Below, one piece after another: positions 1-6,787 of a DNA stretch of 18,464 nt; within the stretch, counting starts at the first letter, position 1, and each line of letters opens with the position of its first letter. The position numbers were made by a program, and so were the translations under genes. The notes under the pieces were generated by a model. It did no database searches and had not been told where the DNA came from. It was given only the letters and a program-made list of their open reading frames with translations. The stretch comes from Acidobacteriaceae bacterium (GTDB taxonomy: Bacteria; Acidobacteriota; Terriglobia; Terriglobales; Acidobacteriaceae): assembly GCA_009781125.1 (NCBI GenBank), contig WQYS01000014.1, forward strand, positions 1-18,464, in the 5' to 3' direction.

Positions 1-31
1 AGTAACAACGAAGGAAGAGAGGACAGCAGCA

Positions 32-313
32 ATGATTCAATTTCTTGTACACGATGCGGCTGACAACGTTGGCGTGGCCGTCGTGGACATCCCTGCGAAT
101 GCGGAGCTCGAAGGCCGGATTCTGGAGAACAACCAGAGTCTGAAGGCCCGCTCGCATGAGTCGATCCAACTGGGGCACAAGATCGCCCTGAAGGACTTCG
201 CCGTCGGGGATGAGGTCACCAAGTATGGCTGCGTGATTGGAAAGATCGTTCAGCCGGTCAAGGCCGGCAACCATGTTCACACGCATAATCTCAAGACGAA
301 GAGGTGGGCATAG
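32..313 (+). CDS. UxaA/SuyA-type SAF-domain small subunit
   Basis: A 93-residue protein that is a single SAF domain, the module found at the N-terminus of altronate and galactarate dehydratases (UxaA, GarD) and as the separate alpha subunit of (2R)-sulfolactate sulfo-lyase (SuyA). Visible family features are the LGHKIAL stretch, the VTKYG-IGK segment and the near-C-terminal motif [10 protein letters not shown] purine-rich Shine-Dalgarno (GGAAGAGAGGA) lies about 8 nt before the ATG. The stop is 2 nt before the start of the large subunit, so the two are almost certainly translationally coupled and form one enzyme. In E. coli UxaA the SAF and catalytic parts are fused; here they are split, as in SuyA/SuyB. 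The substrate cannot be read from the sequence: altronate or another sugar acid and sulfolactate are the candidates. Confidence 0.85.
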   Translation: MIQFLVHDAADNVGVAVVDIPANAELEGRILENNQSLKARSHESIQLGHKIALKDFAVGDEVTKYGCVIGKIVQPVKAGNHVHTHNLKTKRWA

Positions 314-315
314 TT

Positions 316-1479
316 ATGGCGAACCGTAAAATTCTGGCATACCGCAGAGAGAACGGAAGCGTAGGCGTTCGCAATCACGTCATCATTCTTCCCGTGGATG
401 ACATCTCCAACGCGGCCTGCGAGGCCGTCGCCAACAACATCAAGGGCACGATGGCGCTGCCGCATGCTTACGGGCGTCTTCAGTTCGGCGAAGACCTCGA
501 ACTGCACTTCCGCACCATCATCGGCACGGGAGCCAATCCCAACGTGGCGGCTGTGATCGTCATCGGCATCGAGGCTGGATGGACGCAGCGCGTCGTCGAT
601 GGCATCGCCAGGACCGGCAAGCCGGTCAAGGGATTCTCTATCGAAGGCAAGGGAGACATTGCCACCATCGCCGCCGCCTCTTACGCGGCGAAGGAGCTTG
701 TGCAGTGGGCGAGCGAGCTTCAGCGTCAGGAGTGTGACCTCAGCGAGATCTATATCAGCGTGAAGTGCGGCGAGTCGGATACGACCACCGGACTCTCAAG
801 CTGCCCGACCGTCGGCAACGTCATCGACAAGCACTGCGCCGTGGGCGGCACCGCTTCGTTCGGCGAGACTCCCGAGCTTACCGGAGCCGAGCACATCGTC
901 GCTGCCAAGGCCGCCAACGAAGAGGTCAGGAAGCAGTTCTTCGAGTTCTTCAACGACTACACCAGGCTGGTCTTCGACCAGAAGACGAACGACCTGAACG
1001 AGTCGCAGCCCACTAAGGGCAACATCGCCGGTGGTCTGACCACCATCGAAGAGAAGGCTCTGGGCAACGTCGAGAAGCTGGGCAAGAGGACGAAGTTTGT
1101 CGGCTGCCTCAAGCCCGCCGAGGCTCCCACCAAGGCCGGGTTGTGGTTCATGGACACGTCGAGCGCTGCTGCTGAGGCTGTGCCGTCGTGGGCTGCTTCG
1201 GGAGCCGTCATCCACCTGTTCCCGACCGGACAGGGCAATGTCATCGGCAACCCCATCGAGCCGGTCATCAAGATCACGGGGAACCCGAAGACCGTCGTCA
1301 ACATGAAGGAGCACATCGATGTTGATGTCTCGGAGATTCTTCAGGGCAAGATGACCATCGACGAGGCCGGCGATGTTCTGCTGGACATGATCGTTCGCAC
1401 CGCCAATGGCCGCTTTACCGCTGCCGAAGCGCTCGGACATCGCGAATACTCGATGACCAAGCTGTACAGAAGCGCGTAG
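316..1479 (+). CDS. UxaA/SuyB-family dehydratase or sulfo-lyase, large subunit
   Basis: A 387-residue catalytic subunit of the UxaA/GarD/SuyB family, which eliminates water (or sulfite in SuyB) from 2-hydroxyacids in the cytoplasm. The conserved N-terminal block [14 protein letters not shown] (residues 9-22) and the CGESD motif at 151-155, equivalent to the CGGSD motif of UxaA, are present, followed by [21 protein letters not shown] and a C-terminal TGQGN segment. The FMDTSS/PTGQGN wording resembles my memory of SuyB more than classical UxaA (FMDTPG, TTGRGS), but this is recollection, not alignment. I chose the ATG at 316 over the in-frame GTG at 304 because GAGGTG at 301-306 is spaced correctly for 316. 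It starts 2 nt after the SAF subunit and is followed by a hairpin and a LarA-type gene. Confidence 0.85.
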   Translation: MANRKILAYRRENGSVGVRNHVIILPVDDISNAACEAVANNIKGTMALPHAYGRLQFGEDLELHFRTIIGTGANPNVAAVIVIGIEAGWTQRVVDGIARTGKPVKGFSIEGKGDIATIAAASYAAKELVQWASELQRQECDLSEIYISVKCGESDTTTGLSSCPTVGNVIDKHCAVGGTASFGETPELTGAEHIVAAKAANEEVRKQFFEFFNDYTRLVFDQKTNDLNESQPTKGNIAGGLTTIEEKALGNVEKLGKRTKFVGCLKPAEAPTKAGLWFMDTSSAAAEAVPSWAASGAVIHLFPTGQGNVIGNPIEPVIKITGNPKTVVNMKEHIDVDVSEILQGKMTIDEAGDVLLDMIVRTANGRFTAAEALGHREYSMTKLYRSA

Positions 1480-1498
1480 TACAGCAGTTGTAAGAACC

Positions 1499-1532
1499 GG
1501 GTGCCCCGTATCCGGCCAGATGTGGGGCACCC
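1499..1532 (+). terminator. Hairpin between dehydratase and larA-like gene
   Basis: Perfect 9-bp inverted repeat, GGGTGCCCC at 1499-1507 and GGGGCACCC at 1524-1532, with a 16-nt loop, followed by a pyrimidine-rich run (CAGTCTTCTTATTTG). It could be a weak intrinsic terminator or attenuator that lowers larA expression relative to the dehydratase. The GGGTGCCCC/GGGGCACCC palindrome could also be a dispersed REP-like element; a genome-wide copy count would decide. Confidence 0.55.
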
Positions 1533-1570
1533 AGTCTTCTTATTTGCAATTTGAGATTTACTCTTTGACC

Positions 1571-2857
1571 ATGCAGATCATCCTTCCTTACGGACGCACG
1601 CGCCTCGCCGCTACTATACCTGATGGCATCGGCGTCGATAGGATTGAAGTGCCCGAGACGCCGCCCGCCGCGGACCCGCTCGGCGTCGTCGGCGCCGCGC
1701 TCGACAATGTGCTTGGCGCATTCCGCTGGGAAGATTTCTCGAACGGCAAAGCCCGTACCGTCGCCATCGCCGTCAACGACAAGACGCGCCCCGTGCCACA
1801 CCAGCATCTGCTGCCGCCCCTGATGGAACGGCTCGCCGCCATCGGTATACCCGACAGCGCGATCACTTTTTATATTGCCGTCGGCACCCACCCGCCGATG
1901 ACACTGGACGAGTTTCCGTCCATCCTGCCGGAAGAAATTCTGAAGCGTTTCCGTGTCGTTTCTCACGATTCGGAAGACGATGACCTATTAGTAGACCTGG
2001 GCAAGACACCCGCTGGCACGCCGGTTTTTTCGAACAAGGCGTTTGTTGCGGCGGACTTCAAGATTGTCGTGGGCAACATCGAGCCGCATCAGTTCGTCGG
2101 CTTCTCGGGCGGAGTCAAGACGGCTGCCGTCGGTCTCGCTGGCGTAAAAACCATCAGCCGCAACCACGCTCTTATGACGCATCCAGACTCGCGGCTCGGC
2201 GAGTACGAGACCAACCCCGCGCGCCAGGATGTCGAGGAGATTGGGAAGAAGATCCATATCCACCTCGCGCTGAACGCCATCCTCAGCCAGAAAAAAGAGG
2301 TCGTGCATGCCTTCGCAGGCTCGCCGCGCGCGGTCATGGAGGCGGGGATTCCATCTTCGCGCCAGGCCTGCCAGGTCGAGGTGGGATCGAAGTACAGCCT
2401 CGTGATCAGCTCGCCCGGCGGACATCCGAAGGACATCAACCTGTATCAGGCGCAGAAGGGCCTTGCGCACGCCGCGTTGATTACGCGCCCCGGAGGCACC
2501 ATCATCGTCGTCGCCGCCTGCCCCGAGGGGACCGGCAGCCCGCATTACGAGGACTGGATGCAGGGCAAAAAAGACTACGGCGAAGTCTTCGAGCGCTTTG
2601 CCGCCGAGGGCTTCCGCATCGGCCCGCACAAGGCCTACCAGATCGCCCGCGACGCTTCGAAGGTCCGCCTCATGTTCTGCTCGCAGATGGACGAGAACCT
2701 ATCGCGCGCGCTGCTGCTGAACCCTGTCGGCGACTTGCAGACCGCCATCGACATGGCACTGCTGGATTTGCAGCCTGGCGAGCGCATCGGCATCCTGCCG
2801 CACGCCTCGTCGACCATCCCATGCCCGCCAGGCCCTCAACCGCGAAAATCACTGTAA
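1571..2857 (+). CDS. larA-like: LarA-family nickel-pincer 2-hydroxyacid racemase/epimerase
   Basis: A 428-residue cytoplasmic protein of the LarA (DUF2088) family, which uses a nickel-pincer nucleotide to racemise or epimerise 2-hydroxyacids. Counting from the ATG at 1571, H107 (in GTHPP), H173 (in EPHQF), K183 (in GGVKT) and H199 (in SRNHA) sit at a constant offset of one from H108, H174, K184 and H200 of the Lactobacillus plantarum lactate racemase, so the pincer lysine and nickel/catalytic histidines are all present. The start was set at 1571 because upstream codons read into the hairpin spacer; no strong Shine-Dalgarno is visible. Cofactor genes larB, larC and larE are not in the window. 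The extreme C-terminus (residues 418-428) is Pro-rich, and its stop codon lies in the left copy of the tRNA-Cys repeat. The substrate is unknown; linkage to a UxaA/SuyAB-type enzyme suggests a sugar acid or sulfolactate rather than plain lactate. Confidence 0.85.
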   Translation: MQIILPYGRTRLAATIPDGIGVDRIEVPETPPAADPLGVVGAALDNVLGAFRWEDFSNGKARTVAIAVNDKTRPVPHQHLLPPLMERLAAIGIPDSAITFYIAVGTHPPMTLDEFPSILPEEILKRFRVVSHDSEDDDLLVDLGKTPAGTPVFSNKAFVAADFKIVVGNIEPHQFVGFSGGVKTAAVGLAGVKTISRNHALMTHPDSRLGEYETNPARQDVEEIGKKIHIHLALNAILSQKKEVVHAFAGSPRAVMEAGIPSSRQACQVEVGSKYSLVISSPGGHPKDINLYQAQKGLAHAALITRPGGTIIVVAACPEGTGSPHYEDWMQGKKDYGEVFERFAAEGFRIGPHKAYQIARDASKVRLMFCSQMDENLSRALLLNPVGDLQTAIDMALLDLQPGERIGILPHASSTIPCPPGPQPRKSL

Positions 2858-2905
2858 TCGCTTGAATATATTGATTTTATTGGAAGATTTTCTGGAGGCG
2901 CGGAC
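2853..2905 (+). repeat. Left copy of tRNA-Cys-associated direct repeat (attL-like)
   Basis: 53 nt matching 17435-17487 at 45 of 53 positions, without gaps, by hand alignment. The last 13 nt (TGGAGGCGCGGAC, 2893-2905) are identical and are the complement of the 3' end of the tRNA-Cys gene including the encoded CCA. The other 40 nt match the sequence just downstream of that tRNA. A further shared GCGAAAATC lies just outside each copy (2842-2850 and 17415-17423), offset by a 9-nt length difference. This is the expected appearance of a displaced tRNA 3' end after integration at tRNA-Cys. It contains the stop codon of the larA-like gene and the TGGAGG that acts as the apparent ribosome-binding site of the next gene. 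Confidence 0.75.
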
Positions 2906-2909
2906 AAAA

Positions 2910-3173
2910 ATGCCGGAATGGAAGATGTGCCAAAGTTGCGGTATGCCGTTTGGTAAGGAGCATCGCAGGTTTATCGCAAAAGAGGCAGACGGAAGTGATA
3001 ACCTCTATTGTATCTACTGTTACAGAGATGGAAAGTTCACTCATTCCAGCGCTACGGTACAGGACATGATCGAAATGGGCGTGCCGCACCTCGCTCACAA
3101 AATCGGTGAGCAGGCCGCTCAGAAGCAGTTATTGAAACTCGTTCCGACACTTAAACGCTGGCAGAATAAATAA
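2910..3173 (+). CDS. Small zinc-ribbon protein (zf-ribbon_2 type)
   Basis: An 87-residue protein with two knuckles, CQSCGMP (C7, C10) and YCIYCY (C34, C37), followed by the conserved YRDGKFTH segment and a helical C-terminus. This is the signature of the 'putative zinc ribbon domain' family; its molecular function is not established. The ATG at 2910 is preferred over an upstream in-frame ATG at 2862 because residues encoded before 2910 come from the tRNA-Cys-derived repeat. A purine-rich TGGAGG at 2893-2898 lies 11 nt before 2910. It is followed 33 nt later by rubrerythrin on the same strand, so the pair is probably one transcript concerned with redox or oxidative stress. This is context only, since the protein itself shows no catalytic motif. 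Confidence 0.8.
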   Translation: MPEWKMCQSCGMPFGKEHRRFIAKEADGSDNLYCIYCYRDGKFTHSSATVQDMIEMGVPHLAHKIGEQAAQKQLLKLVPTLKRWQNK

Positions 3174-3206
3174 GCTCATTACCAAGTTTCAAGAGGAGGA
3201 ATGATC

Positions 3207-3749
3207 GTGGCAGTTTTGAAAGGTACCAAAACCGAGAAAAACCTGATGGATGCTTTCGCCGGTGAAAGCCAGGCGCGAAACAAATATACATATTTCGCGT
3301 CCCAGGCGAAAAAGGACGGCTACGAGCAGATTGCAGCCATCTTTACAGAAACAGCGGAAAACGAGAAAGCGCATGCCAAAATCTGGTTCAAGTTGCTGAA
3401 CGGAGGCGGCCTGCCTTCTACGCCGGATAACCTCAAAGCTGCGGCTGCGGGCGAGCATTACGAGTGGACGGATATGTATAAGCGCATGGCGGAGGAGGCC
3501 CGTGCAGAAGGTTTTGCAGATATCGCATTCCTGTTTGAAGCGGTAGGCAAAATCGAGAAGGCGCATGATGAGCGCTATCAAAAACTACTGAAGAACGTTG
3601 AGGACGGCTCTGTCTTTGCGAAGAAAGAAAAGACCGTTTGGGTTTGTCGCGAATGCGGTCATATCATGGATAGTGAGAGTGCTCCGCGATTGTGTCCAGT
3701 CTGCAGACATCCGCAGGGTTATTTTGAGTTGCGCGTGATTAACTACTGA
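3207..3749 (+). CDS. rbr: Rubrerythrin
   Basis: A 180-residue rubrerythrin (191 in Desulfovibrio vulgaris), a cytoplasmic non-haem iron peroxidase that reduces hydrogen peroxide. The four-helix ferritin-like part carries the diiron ligand pattern E20, E53-xx-H56, a glutamate in MAEEARAE (96-97 region), and E117-xx-H120. The C-terminal rubredoxin-like knuckles are C147-xx-C150 and C163-xx-C166. The GTG at 3207 is preferred to the ATG at 3201: AAGAGGAGGA ends directly at 3200, leaving no spacing for 3201 but about 7 nt for 3207, and MAVLKGTKTEKNL is the usual family N-terminus. It is downstream of the zinc-ribbon gene and closed by a 12-bp hairpin. Rubrerythrins are commonest in anaerobes and microaerophiles, so lateral acquisition is plausible but not shown. 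Confidence 0.93.
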   Translation: MAVLKGTKTEKNLMDAFAGESQARNKYTYFASQAKKDGYEQIAAIFTETAENEKAHAKIWFKLLNGGGLPSTPDNLKAAAAGEHYEWTDMYKRMAEEARAEGFADIAFLFEAVGKIEKAHDERYQKLLKNVEDGSVFAKKEKTVWVCRECGHIMDSESAPRLCPVCRHPQGYFELRVINY

Positions 3750-3766
3750 GATAACTGGAATGTCAG

Positions 3767-3794
3767 AAGGCACAGCTTGTCAAAGCTGTGCCTT
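3767..3794 (+). terminator. Strong hairpin terminator after rubrerythrin
   Basis: Perfect 12-bp stem, AAGGCACAGCTT at 3767-3778 and AAGCTGTGCCTT at 3783-3794, with a GTCA tetraloop, 17 nt after the rubrerythrin stop. The U-run is only three residues (TTT at 3793-3795), so termination by stem strength is likely but not classical. Its position between convergent genes would suit termination from both sides. Confidence 0.7.
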
Positions 3795-3801
3795 TGAAGA
3801 G

Positions 3802-3859
3802 TGATTTTCAGGCGGCTGCGTTTATTCTCACCCGTGAGTAGAACGCTGCTTGAAAATCA
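3802..3859. repeat. Nested inverted repeat between convergent genes
   Basis: Outer arms TGATTTTCA (3802-3810) and TGAAAATCA (3851-3859) are perfect 9-bp complements. The match continues inward with a bulge (GGCGGCTGCGTT against AACGCTGCT), and the centre holds CTCA-CCCG-TGAG. The whole could fold as one long bulged hairpin in either strand's RNA. It lies between the rubrerythrin terminator and the 3' end of the symporter gene; possible roles are terminator for the minus-strand operon, transcript stabiliser or REP-like element. Confidence 0.5.
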
Positions 3860-3874
3860 ACGTGATATTTTTGA

Positions 3875-5461
3875 CTACCTCCAGAGCCAGTTGAGGAAAA
3901 GACAGGTGAAAAGAAGAAGCACAGAGAGTGTCAGGAGCAACGCCCTGCGTCTACTCTGAAAACCCGTTCGCCAATGAAATACGAGACAGGTGTCCGAAAC
4001 CTGAGACGGCTTCTCGCGAAACAGCCAGGCAACCGCTACGGCGATAGTAAAGGTGTAAATAGCAACATAAAAATTTGTACTCATGGCGCTGCCGTAACAA
4101 AGCCAACCCTGTTCCACAGCAGCTAGATGCAGAATCCCGGCGCAACATCCGCTGACGAAACCGGCAATCGCTCCTCGTTTCGTAATTCGCTGTGTTGTCA
4201 TCCCAAGCAGGAAGATAGCCCAGAATGGAGCGACGAAGATGGAGGAGATGAGCTGTACGTGCTCCATCAAACTGCCGAAGTGAAACGTCGTCCATGAAGC
4301 TGCGGCGCTTGCGGCAACTGCCGCTATTACAGAGATGCGACCAACGAGAAGGTAATGGCTATCCGCTCTACAAGGACAAAACCGCGCTGCATAGATGTCT
4401 TCAGTCCAGAGAGCGGCAAATGCGGATATCCTCGATGCAAGCCCCGCCATTAGACTGGCCACGAGCGCAGTGAACCCAAGACTCAGCATCGCCGGACTGT
4501 AAAAAGCCGTCATCATCAGTGGCATCACCTGATCAAAACGCTGCGAGTGGCCCAGTCCCTGAATCTGATGAAACGCGGCTAGACCGGGGATAACGACAAT
4601 CAGTGAAATCACCAGCTTTCCAAAACCTGCCCAAAGCGGAACCTGACGGGCCCCGTCATCGGTTCGCGCGGCAAAGGCTCGCTGCATTTGAACGAAATCC
4701 GTGCACCAATAGCTGAAGCTGAGGACAAAGCCCAGACCCAGTACAACCCCTATTCCATCGAGCGAGGCACCGGGGGACATCAGCGGCATATTCAGCCACA
4801 GGTGATGCCATTCCCCGCTGGCAGTGGATGGACGAATGGCCAGATGCGCCGTTCGTATCGTCAACGGAACCAGTCCCGCCAGCATGACAATTAATTGAAA
4901 GACCTCGTTGTAGATCGTCGCTCGCACTCCGCCAAGAAGAACATAGACGAGAACGACAGAGGACGAAACAAGCACGCTGGCAAGAAAACTCAAGCCAAGA
5001 ACAGCCCCCAGCACCTGCGCCATCGCATATTGGCATATACCGGCCATAAGCAACGCGGTGAGCGCAAGAACGCAGGCATTCATCAACCGCACGGAAGGTC
5101 CATAACGTACATCGAGGTATTCAGGAACGCTATTGACTCCGCTTCGCCGATAAACCGGCATCATCCACATGGCAAGAAAGATCATTGCGGGAATGGCGCC
5201 GATCCAGTAGAAATGGAATGCCCGTACCCCGTATTGTGCGGCCAGCGCACTCATGCCGATTATCTCCAACGCTCCGCTGTTGGCTGACAGATATGCTATC
5301 GACACGACAGCAACCGATAGCGAACGGCTCGCATTCAGATACGAATTTGCGCTTGTGCCCTTTCGCCGCGTGAACCATCCAATCGCAATGGTGGCCGCAA
5401 AATAGAGTGGAATTACGAATCCTGCAAATCCTAAACTGAGCATCTTCTGCATCTGCAACAA
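3875..5461 (-). CDS. Sodium:solute symporter (SSS family)
   Basis: A highly hydrophobic 528-residue inner-membrane protein with about 13 predicted membrane segments, the first near residues 11-29. The block ANSYLNASRSLSVAVVSIAYLSA followed by GALEIIGMSALAAQYG, and VNSVPEYLDVRYG after the third segment, are typical of the SSS (SGLT-like) family, which couples solute import to sodium. In this context the substrate is probably the sugar or oligosaccharide product of the neighbouring glycosidases. Its Shine-Dalgarno GAGG (5470-5467) overlaps the LacI stop codon (5471-5469), so it is translationally coupled to the regulator. The exact start is uncertain: TTG at 5461, TTG at 5458 (best spacing), or ATG at 5452 or 5443. 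The function-level call is secure; the substrate is inference. Confidence 0.9.
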   Translation of the reverse strand: MLQMQKMLSLGFAGFVIPLYFAATIAIGWFTRRKGTSANSYLNASRSLSVAVVSIAYLSANSGALEIIGMSALAAQYGVRAFHFYWIGAIPAMIFLAMWMMPVYRRSGVNSVPEYLDVRYGPSVRLMNACVLALTALLMAGICQYAMAQVLGAVLGLSFLASVLVSSSVVLVYVLLGGVRATIYNEVFQLIVMLAGLVPLTIRTAHLAIRPSTASGEWHHLWLNMPLMSPGASLDGIGVVLGLGFVLSFSYWCTDFVQMQRAFAARTDDGARQVPLWAGFGKLVISLIVVIPGLAAFHQIQGLGHSQRFDQVMPLMMTAFYSPAMLSLGFTALVASLMAGLASRISAFAALWTEDIYAARFCPCRADSHYLLVGRISVIAAVAASAAASWTTFHFGSLMEHVQLISSIFVAPFWAIFLLGMTTQRITKRGAIAGFVSGCCAGILHLAAVEQGWLCYGSAMSTNFYVAIYTFTIAVAVAWLFREKPSQVSDTCLVFHWRTGFQSRRRALLLTLSVLLLFTCLFLNWLWR

Positions 5462-5468
5462 GAGCGCC

Positions 5469-6473
5469 TCATTTGTGCTTCTGTGGTGGCGCAGTGCTCT
5501 TTCGTACCTTCAACTCAGCGGGTACGGTAAAGTATGCTCCCACGCGCTCGACATCTTCTTTCGTATAGTTCAATGCGCGAACACATACCTCCGCCATGTG
5601 CCGTCGCGGAATGCGGACGGTGGTCAGTGGCGGTTGAAAAACCTCGGACAGTAAGACATCGTCCTGGCCAACAAGCGATACGTCCGTGGGAACATGCATT
5701 CCCAGGTTGTTAAGTCCCCGTATCGCGCCAAATGCCGTCAGATCGCTGATCGTCATAATTGCAGTAGGGCAAACCTTCTGCGACATCAGGGAAATTGCTG
5801 CCTGCTCTCCTCCGGGAATTTTGAAGTCGCTGGACCGCACCATGTTCGGATAGAACCTTAAACCCATCTGTTCAACAGCGGCGCGGAATGCATCGAGGCG
5901 AACCTTTGAGGTCCGCAGACCTTCGATGCCGCCGATGTACCCAAGTCGTTTATGGCCGAGCTGCTTCAGGTGGCAGACCGCCTCCAAATATCCTTTCTCA
6001 TAATCGATGGAAACGTCGCTCAATCCCTCCCGAACCATGCGCCGGTCAATCGTTACCAGAGGAACTTTATGGAGAAACAGCGGTTCAATATCCTGCGTAT
6101 CGAATTCCGACGCCATAAAGACAGCACCATCAACACTGCGCGTCAGCATCCTGCGCACCGACCGGGCAAGCGTTTCGCGGGACTGCATGCTGGTCAGCAG
6201 AATTTCATGATCGATCTCGGCAAGAACCTCTTCGAGTTCAGCCAGAAACTCTGAAAAGAATGGATTCTTAATGTCGGGGATAATCAGGCCATAGGTCTTG
6301 CTGAGACCATATTTCAGGGCCTTTGCTACTGTGTTCGGGACGAAGTTGACCTCTTCAAGTATCTTTCGGATCCGTTTCGCTGTCTGTTCCCGAACCAGGG
6401 GAGAGCCGTTAACCACTCGCGAAACAGTAGCGTGGGAGACTCCGGCACGCGAGGCTATGTCACTCATGTTCAT
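5469..6473 (-). CDS. LacI-family transcriptional regulator
   Basis: A 334-residue regulator. The N-terminal helix-turn-helix is clear (MSDIASRAGVSHATVSRVVNG, residues 3-23) with a hinge helix near residues 48-58 (NTVAKALKYG). It is followed by a periplasmic-binding-protein-like sugar-sensing domain beginning YGLIIPDIKNPFFSE and containing the usual LGHKRLGYIGG segment. I chose the ATG at 6473, which starts directly at the HTH, rather than the TTG at 6515. No Shine-Dalgarno precedes it, but a TATAGT ends 6 nt upstream, so a leaderless transcript is possible. It is first in an operon with the SSS symporter and divergent from the TonB receptor. The palindrome at 6576-6596 in the shared control region is its most likely operator. 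Confidence 0.93.
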   Translation of the reverse strand: MNMSDIASRAGVSHATVSRVVNGSPLVREQTAKRIRKILEEVNFVPNTVAKALKYGLSKTYGLIIPDIKNPFFSEFLAELEEVLAEIDHEILLTSMQSRETLARSVRRMLTRSVDGAVFMASEFDTQDIEPLFLHKVPLVTIDRRMVREGLSDVSIDYEKGYLEAVCHLKQLGHKRLGYIGGIEGLRTSKVRLDAFRAAVEQMGLRFYPNMVRSSDFKIPGGEQAAISLMSQKVCPTAIMTISDLTAFGAIRGLNNLGMHVPTDVSLVGQDDVLLSEVFQPPLTTVRIPRRHMAEVCVRALNYTKEDVERVGAYFTVPAELKVRKSTAPPQKHK

Positions 6474-6567
6474 AACGTCACTATAAATGCCGATTGTACC
6501 GCGGAACACCGGCAATTCCCCTGTCTGTCAAAAGGAATCAATGCAGTCCGAGTGATTTCTTTTCCTC

Positions 6568-6597
6568 TTGACAAGATTTCCATGCAACATGTAAATT
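6568..6597 (+). promoter_or_regulatory. Candidate sigma-70 promoter of the TonB operon
   Basis: A consensus -35 box TTGACA at 6568-6573 is followed after 18 nt by TAAATT at 6592-6597 (four of six matches to TATAAT). Transcription would start near 6604, giving a leader of about 180 nt before the receptor ATG at 6788. The assignment rests on motif match only. Confidence 0.55.
6576..6596. promoter_or_regulatory. Candidate LacI operator inside the TonB promoter
   Basis: Near-perfect 21-bp palindrome with arms ATTTCCATG (6576-6584) and CATGTAAAT (6588-6596) around CAA; 8 of 9 arm positions are complementary. It fills the spacer and overlaps the -10 box of the promoter, so a bound LacI-type dimer would block RNA polymerase. 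The site is about 100 nt from the divergent lacI start. The odd-length symmetry with a central base resembles the lac operator rather than the CG-centred operators of PurR/CcpA. No second copy was seen in the intergenic region. Confidence 0.6.
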
Positions 6598-6715
6598 TCC
6601 ATTAATCTAAGAGATGTACGCGCAATCATTTTTCCGAAAGGCTATGCTGCGATGCTCCGGCAAGGAGTGTAACGCACGAGGAAGGTGCCGTAACCATGAA
6701 GGGGCCGGTGTAAGA

Positions 6716-6780
6716 CTCTTTCAAGAATTAGACGACCAAAGTTTGTTGCAGGCGAACCAGGGAAATACCTTGAAAGAGGA
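6716..6780 (+). promoter_or_regulatory. Leader hairpin sequestering the TonB receptor RBS
   Basis: Perfect 10-bp inverted repeat: CTCTTTCAAG at 6716-6725 and CTTGAAAGAG at 6769-6778, with a 43-nt loop. The right arm contains most of the Shine-Dalgarno (AAGAGGA, 6774-6780) of the receptor start at 6788. Folded, it would mask the ribosome-binding site; opened by a ligand, small RNA or upstream pairing, it would allow translation. No known riboswitch class is recognised in the leader. Chance occurrence of a 10-bp match in about 180 nt is possible but unlikely at this exact position. Confidence 0.5.
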
Positions 6781-6787
6781 TAAATAC

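Noticed and set aside
796..1530. 244-codon minus-strand frame opposite the dehydratase large subunit
   Set aside because: It lies antisense to a well-conserved gene, has low-complexity composition and crosses the intergenic hairpin; it is a codon-bias shadow in GC-rich DNA.
6614..6787. 58-residue N-terminal extension of the TonB receptor
   Set aside because: The extension has no signal-like character or proper Shine-Dalgarno, while the ATG at 6788 has both a spaced AAGAGGA and a signal peptide directly after it.
6604..6787. Cobalamin or other known riboswitch in the TonB leader
   Set aside because: No B12-box or other class-defining core was found; only the RBS-occluding inverted repeat can be supported.
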